Assembly: GCA_917880885.1 (NCBI GenBank) | Contig: OU862912.1 | Span: 50,889,117-50,953,116 of the forward strand | Direction of reading: 5' to 3' | From: Limnephilus marmoratus | Lineage: Eukaryota; Arthropoda; Insecta; Trichoptera; Limnephilidae | Length of the DNA stretch: 64,000 bases | Shown here: in pieces, positions 46,258-57,616 of the stretch | Position numbering within the stretch: the stretch's first letter is position 1 | How the letters are laid out: each line of letters starts with the position of its first letter | Program-made: the position numbers and the translations under genes | The notes under the pieces: model-generated | Databases searched by the model: none | What the model was told of the DNA's origin: nothing | The model's input: the letters and a program-made list of their open reading frames with translations, nothing else

Positions 46258-46861
46258 GAAGCGACCCAGCAAGCGCCAACACAGTGTGGCGCCCCCAAGC
46301 AAGACATAATATATTAATGAAGCTGAAGTTCTATAACCAGACTTTAAATTAATAAAAAGTGTAAATAAAAGTGAAAAACAATAAAAAGGTATAATAAAGG
46401 CAAAATAAATAAAGGTGGTGGAGGTCGTGACCTCTTGTGAAACTCGTGTAAAAAGAAAAACCAGATTGGGTGAAAATTAAAGGTTATAAGCTAACCAAAA
46501 TAATAATAATAATAAAAAAAACACTGCAAGTGCCCACATATATTTAATTTTAGACATTTAATAATATTTACAATAAAATTGGCTGTCCTGGAAGGAAGAC
46601 CTGGTCCCGTCCTCATTGTATTGTGTTTGTCCTAAAATTGAATGTGTAATTTATTGTTATAACTCATTGATTTAATTTTTAACTTTGAATTTTTAGCTAG
46701 AGCATGTAAATATGAATTTGTTAGTTGCATAATTTAATCTGGGGTGAAATAGTTAAAGTTAAAAAAATTGTGAGCTATTTTTAGTATTATAAGTAGGATA
46801 TTTTTTGTTCATTTTTGTGTAATAAAAAACTCTAATCCTCACCGTTTTTTGGGTGGGAATA
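46258..46861 (+). other. BEL/Pao 3' untranslated region
   Basis: Non-coding, AT-rich sequence between the end of pol and the LTR. A purine-rich GGGTGGGAATA precedes the LTR start and may be the polypurine tract. Confidence 0.6.
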
Positions 46862-47242
46862 TGTCTGAAATTCAGACCTTTAAAAATCGAATTTAGCCAG
46901 GACTCACACCTCTCGAGATCCTACGTAAAAGCATTAGGTGAGAACTCTCATAGCTAGTTAGATAAATTATCAACAGATGTCTTCGGAAGGTACAAAGCTC
47001 TGGCCAGCCAAGGAGATTGTTCTATAAATGGCGGTTTTTTAAGGGGATATACCTCTTTCTCCTCGTCGCTTCGCTGAAACCACACCTAATTAACTACTAA
47101 CTCCTTGGTCTGTCTCGGGTAGTTTGCATCTTCCGATTATAAAAATGTAATTGGAAATAGAATCAATAAACTCAAGAGTCCCTTAAAAATTGTCCTGAAG
47201 ATGAGTCTTACATTACCAGTTCCTTACCTTAAAATTTTACAG
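46862..47242 (+). mobile_element. BEL/Pao 3' LTR
   Basis: The LTR starts TGTCTGAAATTCAGACC and ends TTTTACA. It contains TATAAATGGCGG near 47021 and AATAAA near 47163, in that order. It is followed by GTCGT, which also stands at 42446-42450 as a possible 5 bp target duplication. The 5' LTR is absent, so LTR identity cannot be measured. Confidence 0.75.
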
Positions 47243-47595
47243 TCGTTTTTAGCGTCTTCGCTAGGGTTTTCTCATTGACCTCTTTAAGCCATATTTTTAT
47301 TCTTGATTTGTATTCAATTGGATTTTTTATTAGTTTTATGTCTTGGGGAAGTATGTTATGAAGTTTTGTTGCAAAGAATGTATAGTTTCTTTGTCCAAAT
47401 GTGGTTTTATAACTTGGAATATTTTTTATATCATTTTTATTCGATCTAGTGTTATGCATATACGGTCTAGTAGAGGATTCATTATTTTTGAAGAGCTTCA
47501 ATAATATATTTTTGGCATATATTTGCTGTACATTTGGTACGTCAAAGTTATTGAAAATTTGAATGTTCCATTAATTATATTTTCTACTCTTATTT
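47243..47595 (-). pseudogene. non-LTR element (family L), RT C-terminal part right of the BEL LTR
   Basis: The minus-strand frame 47501-47229 contains IPSYKTTFGQRNYTFFATKL and HNILPQDIKLIKNPIEYKS, a typical Jockey-type C-terminus, ending in the same EKTLAKTLKTT block as the fragment at 42290-42491. Its last ~4 codons as drawn run into the BEL LTR. Upstream RT is missing beyond about 47595. Confidence 0.8.
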
Positions 47596-48777
47596 TACAG
47601 ACTCTACAGTCGGACATTGACTTTCTGATGACAGCAATTGATGGCGCTGCGATCGTTTAAAAGGTTAAATGGCAACACCAAAATCACTCATTAGAAAATT
47701 CTAGTAAGTTTAAAAAAGCACAATGGTCCAAGTCCATGTTTTTACTTTAATCAAACGGTGTTCAGATATTGGCGGTACTTACCGAAAGAAAATGACTAAA
47801 TTATATTCTAATACAAAGAAATTTTCACATCGTATTCTAAGACAAGGTTTAAAATTTTGTTATTATTTCACGCTGTTATTTTATTTTTTTATTTTTGGAA
47901 TTCGTATATCAAAATAGTATTTTATTATATGTTAAATCAAAATAAACCAAATTATAAATTGTAAAAAGTTATATAAATCGAAGAAATATGAATATTGAAA
48001 AAAATTATATCAGCTTGGTGATCTTGATATTGTTATAATAATGAAAGTTGTTAGATTAAATTGAATATACTTTTACATTTTATGCCTAACAGGATGTCCC
48101 TCGGCTCTTCGAGATGCGTTAAAATGTTCATTGTAAGTTATTGCTACAATAAATAACTAGAAACTATAACCCGAATAAGAACAAAAATAATGTTAGTGTC
48201 GCAGAGTTGCCTTTTCGATTTGCTTGCGATGTATAGCTTGGATCTGCGATATCGTTTAGTTTAAATGATTTAACAATAGAAATCACACAATTCTTAACAT
48301 GTCTTCCATTGATATGTTTGGTGTAACTTACTGTAAAAGACTTATTCGAACTAGGCTAGTAGTTCAATCGAGTGGCAAATAACTCGTCACTTAACTGACC
48401 AAAAAGCTTTCACATTACGGTGAAGTACATTAGTGAGTGGCGCATTGGAAGACGAACAGACTGCAACGCAACAAAGTAAATATGCAAATTAAGCTTTGTG
48501 TATGTGTGCATGTACGCTGCATGCATGTATATGTGAATGTGTGCACAGGTGTTTATGTATATATATATACATGTATGTATATGTATGCATATGGATAAGA
48601 AAATATGCGTGTGTGCATGTTCATGTATGTATATATAGGCATATATTTTTATAGTATTTTTTATCTTTATTTTTTAGTGTTTTATGTATCTTTTCTCGGG
48701 AGGTTTTTTCAATGTAGATGAGTGTTTCAGGCTAATAATTATTGCCTATAATAATTGAATAAATTTAAATCGAAAAT
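47596..48777. other. no gene; dispersed repeat copy at 48687-48758 and a TG/TA-rich tract
   Basis: 48490-48660 is rich in alternating GTAT/ATGT words (imperfect microsatellite). 48687-48758 repeats 32263-32336. No coding frame can be supported. Confidence 0.5.
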
Positions 48778-50062
48778 TTTTATTTTTTATTTAGTAATTT
48801 TCAACGCCCTGATGGGCTTTTACATGACAAGTTTATAATACACAGACAGTTTTTTTGAATAAAAAAGATAAACTATAAAAATATAACTAGTAGGTAAACA
48901 TACAGATAAATTTAGGAATGATAGTGCATTACAATAAAAGAGAAAGTTTCTAAGTTGTAAATGAAGAAATAATCTAGTAGGTATGTTAGTAAATACAAAA
49001 TTTACAGGTGACTGATTAAATGTCATGAATAATACATGACAAAATGCAAGATACATAAAAAGAAAACGTTAACAAGTTTTTACATTGTAGATTAATATAG
49101 AAATACACAAATATATGCAATAGACCCTAGGTGATGCACCTTAGATATCAAAATATTCTACATAAAAATATTGTTCAGATATTTCTTGAATAACGGTAAA
49201 CTTGTATTAAATACATCGATATTTGAGGTGTATTTGTTCGTTCCCTAGTGTGTGAAGTCGAGAAATTGATGCATGTGTGTGATAGTTGGTTAGAGAATTA
49301 TTGTTGCAGAATAATATGTTTTGCCTTGTCGCTCGAGTTGGTACCTTAAAGTCGATGAGATGCAGGAGTTCGCAACAATCTAATTCGGAGTAAATAATTT
49401 TAAACAAAAAAGTTAGGTCGTTTATTTTTCTTCTGTTTTCTAAGGAATGCAATTTAAGTGTATTTAGTAAAGATGTGTAGTTCATGTGTTGAATAGGTAT
49501 GTTTATCTTGAAGTTAATAAATCTTAAAAAATTATGCTGCACTCTTTCGATATTTCTTATATGAATTTGATAATATGGGGACCAAACTATGGAATTGTAT
49601 TCCAGCAAGCTGCGTACGAGTGACAAATATACGATTTTTATAACTTCCAACGAATCGAAGTCTTTGATTGTTCTGATTATAAATCCTAGTGTTTTCATGC
49701 CTTTGTTAGTTATTTGTTGTATGTGATTTATAAAATTTAATTACGAATCAAACACAACTCCAAGATCCCTAATTTCTTTGACTTTTTCTAAAATTTTATT
49801 ATCTATTGTGTATTTGAAAGATAGTGGGGTCTTTGTTCGACAAAATGTTAGTGTCTTACATTTATAGATATTGAGGCATAAGTTGTTTGCGACACACCAA
49901 TTTTGTAATTTGATGATGTTTGACTGTAGGATTAGGCAGTCACCTATATTGGATATTTCTTTGTATAATTTGATGTCATCGGCAAAAAGCAGACTTTCTA
50001 CATCGTTGAAACAACTTATGATATCATTTATAAATATTAAGAAAAGGATGGGGCCGAGATGA
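48778..50062 (-). pseudogene. Jockey-like non-LTR element (family D), second copy
   Basis: Read on the minus strand from 50062 the protein begins within the RT at HLGPILFL, passes the FADD block and LQNWCVANNLCLNIYKCK, then IRDLGVVFDS. There a CAA-to-TAA change near 49743 stops it, compared with the copy at 14633-15803. The C-terminal 163 residues (49698-49207) are nearly identical to that copy but end early by frameshift near 49230. The 3' end (GCCCATCAGGGCGTTGAAAA) and tail are at 48820-48778. High similarity between the copies implies fairly recent activity of the family. Confidence 0.88.
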
Positions 50063-50801
50063 CTATGACTAATATTAATTAATCTTCATTAAACAAGGTC
50101 TCTAATATAATATAAGCAGGAATTTACCCACTTGTCCTGTGGCAAGGAAAGGCGGGCACCCCACTAATGTGAAAGTTTCGATAGTATCCTGAATGAAAAG
50201 ACCCATTCATCTTATTTAAATTACTCTCAGGGAACGTTCACTTTGAATGAAGGTAAACCTCTAAAACCTTTTAATAAAAGAAATTGCGCCTTGACTGAGG
50301 ATGAAGCGAAGCACGTACTTTGAATTGATTACCATCCATTAAATATTAAAAAAAATTATTCTACTCGCTTTCAGACAAATAATAATGTCGATATTCAAAT
50401 ATAAAATAGAATGAGAGCGAAGGGTACTCTTCAAATCAAAAGCTTTTTGGGACCACCGGATAGATTTTCCAATAGATATGTATTATCGGCTTGTCTGTGT
50501 GCCTGAATTAAGCTAAATTTTTCCTTAATTCTGGTGGAGTCGAAAGGCTTTATGTATGTTTTTAAATCGATACACTGAAGAACTACAATCTTATGGGGAA
50601 CGACTCGACTACTTTATTTTTACTTGTCTGAAAAAAAAGATAATCTGTTTTAATATGCTTACATAAATGTGAAACCAGCCACCGTCTTAGAAATATTAAT
50701 TTTTTTTCTATTTATTATTTATTTACTTATCTATTAATGTTATTTATTTATTTTATTAAATAAATATAAATATGAAAACTAACCACAACTAATTCAAAGC
50801 T
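50063..50801. other. no gene recognised
   Basis: AT-rich with TTATTTATT words near 50710-50760. No protein similarity noticed. Confidence 0.4.
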
Positions 50802-51055
50802 GTTTTTTTTACATTAGCTCCACACATCAGGCTCTGCGAAAAATAATTCCCTCCGGGGCCTGTGTCATCTTTGGTGATGCTGTGTGGAGGGACTTTTTGA
50901 AGAGAGGAAGGAATGAACATGAGTCTCTTCAAGACCCATGTTGTAGAAGGGAGGAAACACAGAGGCATTTTAGAAAAGGATGGAGAGGAAATTCTGGGAA
51001 GGGAAGGGCATGAGAGGTGAATAGGAGTAACTGACGCATGAATCCAACCCAGTTG
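50802..51055 (-). mobile_element. family R retroposon, head-truncated copy
   Basis: It starts with a T-run and ACATTAGCTCCACACATC (A-tail side) and is recognisable up to ACGCATGAATCCAACCC. The head half is missing. A ~60 bp unrelated stretch (GAACATGAGTCTCTTCAAG...) lies within it near 50915. Confidence 0.75.
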
Positions 51056-51365
51056 GTGTGAGACCAACCTTTCCTTGTCCATAATCCATAGTAGGTTATT
51101 TTTTAATGGTTTTAATTGAAGGAGGGGGATATCAAATAATTGTATATTTGTTTGCCGAAAATTCGTTTTAATTGTATGAAGGTAAAATTTATGTTGTAAT
51201 GAGAATCTTATGAATCAACCCGAGTTTATATGTGCAAATTTATACTGGTTTTTAAAAGCGTAAATTAAAATATCTGTTGAATATAATTGTTTCAGAGACA
51301 TTTTTTAATTCCTTTGTTTTTCCCATATTTTGCAATTTATATTTACATATTTTCGTTATTTTTTT

Positions 51366-51480
51366 TGGGGTGTTATGCCGTGTTGCGCTACCTCCTTCTA
51401 TAGCCAACGTTTCGGACAGCGTTGCAGTGTCCATCATCAGGGCAGATCCGGCAGATCCGGTAGATCGGTAGATGTGTAAT
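51366..51480 (-). mobile_element. Penelope-like element terminal fragment with hammerhead-like core
   Basis: This shares TTGCGCTACCTCCTTCTATA and GCCAACGTTTCGG with the terminal piece at 56524-56620. On the minus strand CTGATGA (51440-51434) is followed by GGACA, a 9 nt loop, TGTCC and GAAA (51413-51410), the arrangement of a hammerhead core with stem II. No Penelope coding sequence adjoins it. Confidence 0.55.
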
Positions 51481-51620
51481 TTTTAGTGGTGAAATGTGTG
51501 CTTATTTACTTGAAAGCGATACCGTGTCGCCAGCGCCACTACTTTCACCGGTACAAAATAACCGTGACAAGCAGTGGCGTCATTACCGCTGAGCGGAACA
51601 GAAAGTTTACTAAATCGTGG

Positions 51621-54600
51621 TATTTATTTATTTATTTATTTATTTATTTGTTTGTTTACGCCTTGATGGCTTTTACATATAAAATAAATTGTACAGGAGC
51701 ATTATAACAAGTATGCAGTATCATAAGTATATAGTACATAAAATGATAAACAGAGCTAGAAAGATATAAGTAGGCCTAACATAAGTAGGTATCAGTAGGT
51801 ATTCGAGTAATTGTTTACAAAAGGAGTTCAACCAGCGGATTCGTATTTGGCATAAATATACAAACCACCCACGTATTTGAGCTCATGCTACATTAGATAC
51901 AATAATTATTGTCACAATATCACACAAAATGTGATTCCAAATATACTCGAAGCATACCGGTATTGCAGTGGTGTAAAACATTTTTAACGATTAATATAAA
52001 ATTTTCTTGTAATTAATTTTTTGTTGTTGTTTATTTATTTTTTTTAATTTTTTTTTTTTTTTTGCTATCATAAATGAACGTATATTTGTTATTATTATAA
52101 AAAATAAAAAATAAAATAAAGGTAAACAGTAATTACATATATAAATAAGTAAGTAGGTACAATGAATGTAGTTATAATGAATGTAGTTACAGAGCAGTGA
52201 GTATTAAGTTTGTTACTGTTAACTATGTGATACATTTAAGGATTTCTACGTTAGTTTGTTATTATCAGGAAAAAAGAAAATAAAAGGTTCACAGCAATTA
52301 CATATATGTATAAAGAAGTAAGTAGGTACAATGAAAGTAGTTACAGAGCAATGGGTATTAAATTTGTTACTGTTAACAATCTGTATCATTTAAGGATTTT
52401 TGCATCTGCATACATATATGCTTTTTGAAGGAATCGATGTTTTTATAAAAAAATATATCGACAGAGCAAGTTTCATTACCCACACGATGCAATCTCTGAA
52501 GACAAGAGTTAAACATAAAATTAGTGCGAGAAGCAACTACGTTAAATGGAGCATGGAGTCTGGTGTTGTAATTGTTAGGTACTTGATAATTTATCATGTT
52601 CACAAGTTCAGGGCTATCCAAATATCCGTTGATAATTTTAAATAACAATAAAACATCACAGATTTTTCTTCGCTGTGACAATTCGGGTAATTTAAGCAAT
52701 TGCATTAAATAATTATAATTTAAATTTTGTATTGGAATTTTTAATTTGTAATTTATATGCCTTAAAAATTTATGTTGTACTCTTTCAATTTTGTGTGAAT
52801 GTACATTGTATAATGGCGACCAGAGAGAGGAATTATACTCAAGAATGCTTCTGACTAGTGTTATGTATAAAGTTTTGAGTGTATTAGTATGCATTAGATC
52901 TTTGGACGATCTTAACACAAAACCGAGACATTTGAGTGCTTTATTCGTGATTGCATCAATGTGGGGGACGAATGTCATCTTGTTATCAAAAACGACACCC
53001 AGATCCTTTATTAATGTTACTGTAGAAAGATTCACATTGTTAATGTGATATTGAAAGAGTATTGGATTTTTATTTCGAGAAAAACTTATAGATTGACATT
53101 TGTTAATGTTTAAAAATAAATCATTTATGTTACACCAATTATATAATCGATCCAAGTTGTTTTGCAATACAAGACAGTCCATTAAATTTCTTATAATAGT
53201 GTATATTTTCAAGTCATCAGCAAATAATAGGAAATGGATACCTTCAAATATTGAAACAATGTCATTGATAAATAGCAAAAAAAGAATAGGACCTAGATGA
53301 GAACCTTGGGGCACCCCACTTGAAGCTTCAATTACATTTGACATATGGTTAGATAGTTTAACGTATAGTTTTCTAGATGTTAAATAGGTCTCAAACCATT
53401 TTAGTACATTTCCTTTTATCCCATATACTTTTAGTTTGTTTAATAAGATTTTTTGGGAAACTTTGTCGAATGCTTTGCTGAAATCGGTGTAAACTGCATC
53501 CGTTTGCAATTTTGCGTTTAGATTGTCTGAAATATATTTTTCGTATATAATTAAATTTGTAAGTGTAGATCTTCCGGATATAAATCCATGTTGGTGGGGG
53601 GAAATGATTTTACGAGCCTGTAACAAAAATTTTGATAGAACTACGGATTCAAACAATTTAGGTATCGCTGATTGTATGCAAATAGGTCTGTAGTTAGAAG
53701 CATCCGTTTTATCACCCTTTTTATAGATGGGACTAAGGAAACTGATCTTCCATTTTTGAGGGAAAAGGCCTGATGCTAATGATATATTGAATATATTGGT
53801 TAAATGACCTTTTAAGCTAGATACACAGTTTTTTAAATAAATTGCTGGTATGGTGTCAGGGCCAGCGGATTTCTGACTATCTAATAGTGTAATTTTACGC
53901 TGAACATCGATTTCATCAATAACAAGGTCGTTGAAATCAATAGAAATATTTGAGTTGAATTGAGGTATTTGGTTATTAGATGAGTTTACATCATATACTT
54001 CGCCAAAGCATTCGGCAAATAAGTCAGTAATTCCTTGAGGTGTATCAGCAATTTTACCATTGTAGTAAATGATAGACGGAATACCAGATTCGTTACTATT
54101 AAGATTGTTTGCAAATTTGAATAAATTTTGAGGTTTATTTTGTAACGATTTCTCAATATTTTCCAGGTATTCTTTGTAACAAGATATCTATATGTTTTTC
54201 ACCCTTTTGCGTAAATTAGAAAAAAGTAGATAGTCATTTGGAGCTCGAGATATTTTGAATGTTTTATGTGCAAGTTTTTTTGACTGGATAGTACAAATTA
54301 ACTCTTTGCTAAACCATTTGGGGTAATTAGATGTCCTACATTTTGTAATAGGGACGTACAGTTCAATAGATTTGTTAATTATGCAGTAAAAAGATTCGAT
54401 TATATCATTGATGTTATTACAATTACTAATGAAGTTCCAGTCTGATTTAGCGAGAAATTCGTTAATCTTAGGATAATCAGCTTTATAAAAATTTGGTTTT
54501 TCTTTAAAAGACTCTAAATTTAAATTTTGTAGAGATATATGTTTAACAAAAAGTGGTGGGTGGTAGTTATCAATTGTTGAAACATTGTCATTTGCATGTT

Positions 54601-54950
54601 GTACACTTATATTGTTGGAATTGCTAAAAATTAAATCTAATAGATTATTGTTGCAGTTATATATAAAGTTCACTTGTCTAAGATTCAGGAAACATGACAT
54701 TTCTATAAGTTCACGAGAACCATTATTGGACGTGGAATTTGTGCGAGTATTATTATTGTTAATATCCCAATGAACAGTAGGTTGGTTAAAATCACCTGTA
54801 AGGATAAATTTAGCGTCTGGATATTTTCTTCGCAATATTTCTACTTCTTGACAGTAACTAGTATATAGCTGGACATCAGATGAGGGTGGAATGTACACAC
54901 AACCAACTATGATTTTTTCACTCTTGTTTGTCACTAAAATATTTAAGCTA
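51621..54950 (-). mobile_element. Jockey-like element copy B, 5'-truncated but well preserved
   Basis: It runs from an (AAAT)n tail at 51621-51655 through a 3' UTR with the family's internal duplication to ORF2. It breaks off inside the endonuclease at about 54950. Protein identity with copy A is very high. It lacks the DNA transposon found in copy A and so shows the empty site. Confidence 0.9.
52373..54943 (-). pseudogene. Jockey-like element copy B, ORF2 endonuclease (partial) and RT
   Basis: In one frame of about 857 codons there is a single stop, a TAG at about 54188-54190 where copy A has TCG. The endonuclease part has VGCVYIPPSSD, LTGDFNQPTVHWD and DNYHPPL. The RT has IYKKGDKTDASNYRPI, TDFSKAFDKVSQ, GVPQGSHLGPILFL and LLFADDLKIY, and the C-terminal region is complete to the stop at 52373. 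The catalytic residues are in place. The N-terminal part of the endonuclease and ORF1 were lost by 5' truncation, so it is not autonomous. Confidence 0.93.
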
Positions 54951-55119
54951 GCCTGGGGAGCGTCCCTTTGCGAGTTGCCGACGGAAGAGGCTCCATCTTT
55001 TAACGAATTCTAAAATTATAAATCACAATAATAAGAATATTAGAATTAGAATTACAATGGTTAATGCGAATTTAGCCAATATAAAGGTGTAAAAAAAAAT
55101 GGTTTACTACGAGCCGGTA
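54951..55119. other. short non-coding spacer
   Basis: Separates copy B from the Penelope-like element. No feature was recognised. Confidence 0.4.
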
Positions 55120-56515
55120 TTACTGTATACTTAGACATGGTTTGTTGCGTTTAGCTTTGGTGTAGCCGTCAATTACAGGATACCAAGAGCTATTGAGCTT
55201 AGCTCCATCGTCTCTATTAATATTATATGGATTTTTGTAGATTTCAATTGCCTCCGTAATCAGGCGTGCTCTATAAGTTTTGGGTCTTCCCAGGACCTCA
55301 GGAACAAATCTAAAGTAATGGCCGGTTTCGATTAAGTGCTCAGCGATTGCCGAATTATCAGGGTGGCCGAGTTTACAAGCACGAAAGTGTTCTGCTATCT
55401 TTTTGAAGATCGTCCGCTCTGTGTGGCCTACATAAACCTTGTCACATCCGGAACAGCTGAGTTTATACACTCCATCTGCTTCCAGAGGAAACTTAGTCTT
55501 TGCAGACCTCAGTAGGTCTTGAATTTTAGTTTTGGCTCCGAAGTCAGTCTTGATGCTTTCTTTTCGCAACAGCCTGGCAATTCTGTCCGTCACATTGTGA
55601 ACGTAAGGCAGGAAAGCGCGGCCTTTTAACTCTTGTTCAGCTCTGTCTTCGTTTGGTGTAGATTTGGCTCTCAAGATTTGCCTTGTCTGCTTTGCCGGGT
55701 AACCGTTGCGCTCCAGTGCATCGGTCAGCTTTGTAAGTTCTGCTCCGATTTTTGTTTCTTAACATATTCTGGTCGCTCGGGTCACCAACGTATGGACAAG
55801 TCCTCTCTTCTGCGTTGGGTGGTGATGCGAAACGGCATGTAGATACCGATAAGTGTGCGTTGGTTTTCTATACACACTCTATATAGTGTGTTTCTATACA
55901 CACTATATACAGTGTGTATAGAAAAAAAATATTTTTCTATATATTTCACATATTAACATCTTCTTTTCGCTTCACCTCCACCTCTAGAAGAGATAGGATT
56001 TTTGCATCGTTTTCCACCTCCATTGTGAACTTGATTTTACTGTGGAGTGAATTAAGATGATTCAAAAATTCATTCAGTTTCTCTGTTCCATGAGGCCAGA
56101 TGGCGAAAGCATCATCAACATAACGCCACCATACCTTAGGAACAGCTGAAGCTTTGTCGAGTGCCACTTCTTCAAACTTCTCCGTAAAAAAAGTTGGCTA
56201 GTACTGGCAACAACGGACTGCCTATCGCAACTCCTTCCACTTGCTCAAAAATTTCACCCCGGAATGCAAAATATCCCGTTTTGAGGCAGTGTTCAAAAAA
56301 TTTGCAAATGTCGTCCTCATAGATCTCCCTGAGCACTGTCATGGAGTCTTCTAGAGGCACATTTTTAAAAAGGGACACTACATTAAAACTGACTAGGATA
56401 TTGCCTTCCTCAGTCTTGACCTTTTTTAGCTTACTGACCAGATGTGTGGAATCTTTGATCCAAGATTCAGTTTTACCAGTTTGCATCAGCAGCAATCTCG
56501 AAAGGTGTTGGGAGT
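55120..56515 (-). pseudogene. Penelope-like element: RT and GIY-YIG endonuclease
   Basis: Minus strand. The RT part (56495-56172) contains ILVSFNVVSLFKNVPL, where the motif A Asp is replaced by Asn, and EGVAIGSPLLPVLANFF. After a frameshift at a T-run near 56190, VWWRYVDDAFAIW gives the YVDD catalytic box (56167-55946). The chain is broken near 55949 by a small A/T hairpin-rich insert and resumes at ~55860. Another frameshift or stop lies near 55760. The last 184 residues (55674-55120) hold a GIY-YIG nuclease with GVYKLSCSGCDKVYVGHT. The N-terminus of the RT is missing. The mutated catalytic residue and several breaks make it inactive. Confidence 0.9.
55870..55945. repeat. hairpin-forming A/T insert in the Penelope-like element
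   Basis: CTATACACACTATATACAG and GTGTGTATAG pair around 55900-55920, and a related TATACACACTC / AGTGTGT pair precedes them. The segment interrupts conserved protein sequence on both sides. Confidence 0.7.
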
Positions 56516-56523
56516 ACTTAGTG

Positions 56524-56725
56524 ATTCATTTTTGGGGTACAATGTCGTCTTGCGCTATCTCCTTCTTTAGCCAACGTTTCGGCAGCATTACAGTGTCCAT
56601 AATCGGGGCAGATGTGTAATTACTCATTTCAAATTCTGAATATCTGATGATGGATACTGTTGACTGAAGAAAAGAATTTCAGCGCAATACGGCATTATAC
56701 CCCAAAAATAAATCACTATAATACT
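56524..56725. repeat. Penelope-like terminal region, inverted pair
   Basis: GATTCATTTTTGGGGTACAA (56523-56542) and, inverted, TTATACCCCAAAAATAAATC near 56693-56712 enclose about 150 bp. Within it lies the degenerate counterpart of the hammerhead-like core at 51366-51480. CTGATGATGGATACTG near 56646 is a further variant in the other direction. Such inverted terminal arrangements are usual for Penelope-like insertions. Confidence 0.6.
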
Positions 56726-57139
56726 TTTGTTCATGTTTATTTTTTTCATCATATCTTTTAGTTCATGTTTACAAAGAACTACGAGTTTATTCAATTCGTG
56801 AATAAACCCTTACGAATTATTTGATCCTATATTAGGCTTTCTTTGCGAAAACGCAACGGTTAGCTTGTCGCATAAATATACCAAACTGCCCACTAGATCA
56901 AAAACTTTTCGAGGGCTTTTGAAGGAAGAAATTTTCAACACTTTCACCATGAATCTGCAATAATTTGACAACTTTTTTTACGGGAACTTGTGAAATCACA
57001 CGCTATAGACGAGGATAGAGTAAGCAACAACAAAAAAGGCGCGACCATAGACAATACAATTTTCTTTCGGAACCTTCCTAAGCCTACCCAAATCATTAAG
57101 CTAAAATATTATTTAAAAAATGAAACACGTAATTACATG

Positions 57140-57608
57140 CAGTAGCGGATTTAGGGGGGGGGGGGGGGGGGGGGGCACGGGGGCACGTATTTTTGTGTAC
57201 TGTGGATATTCCATCAGAGTACATAGTTAGAAGCTAAAACTGTCTTTATTAAACATTTAATTGCTTTAACACTTTCATAAACCTTCCGATAGATACATAC
57301 TTGAACTTGTAATTGTTGATTTTTTGCCCGTCCGCCCCTTGTGCCCGCCCAGAAAAAATCCTAACAGTGTTTTGCGCGTCCGCCCCTTGGGCCCCCCTCA
57401 GAAAAAAATCCTAACAGCAATTGTTGATTTTTTGACCGTCCGCCCCTTGTGCCCCCTGCAGAAAAAAAATCCTAACAGTAATTGTTGATATTTTGCCCGT
57501 CCACCCCTTGTGCCCCCCCTCAGGAAAAAATCCTAAGTGTATTTGTTGATTTTTTTGCCCGTCCGCCCCTTGTGCCCCCTCCAGAAAAAAATCCTGGATC
57601 CGCCCTTG
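57140..57608. mobile_element. hAT-type MITE with perfect 8 bp duplication
   Basis: The ends CAGTAGCGGATTTAGG and CCTGGATCCGCCCTTG are inverted variants of the CAGGGGCGGATCC end. ATTACATG flanks both sides (57132-57139 and 57609-57616). The left side carries a long G-run. The right half is filled by a tandem array. It belongs to the same general family as the MITE at 13691-13893. Confidence 0.9.
57311..57595 (+). repeat. five tandem units inside the hAT MITE
   Basis: Each unit of about 48-61 bp contains GTCCGCCCCTTGTGCCCCC and AGAAAAAAATCCTAACAG. The second unit lacks the AATTGTTGAT portion. The array presumably grew from the MITE end sequence. Confidence 0.85.
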
Positions 57609-57616
57609 ATTACATG

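Noticed and set aside
46862..47242. Two separate genes or a host promoter at the TATAAATGGCGG site
   Set aside because: TG...CA ends, TATA and AATAAA order, and position behind BEL pol fit a 3' LTR.
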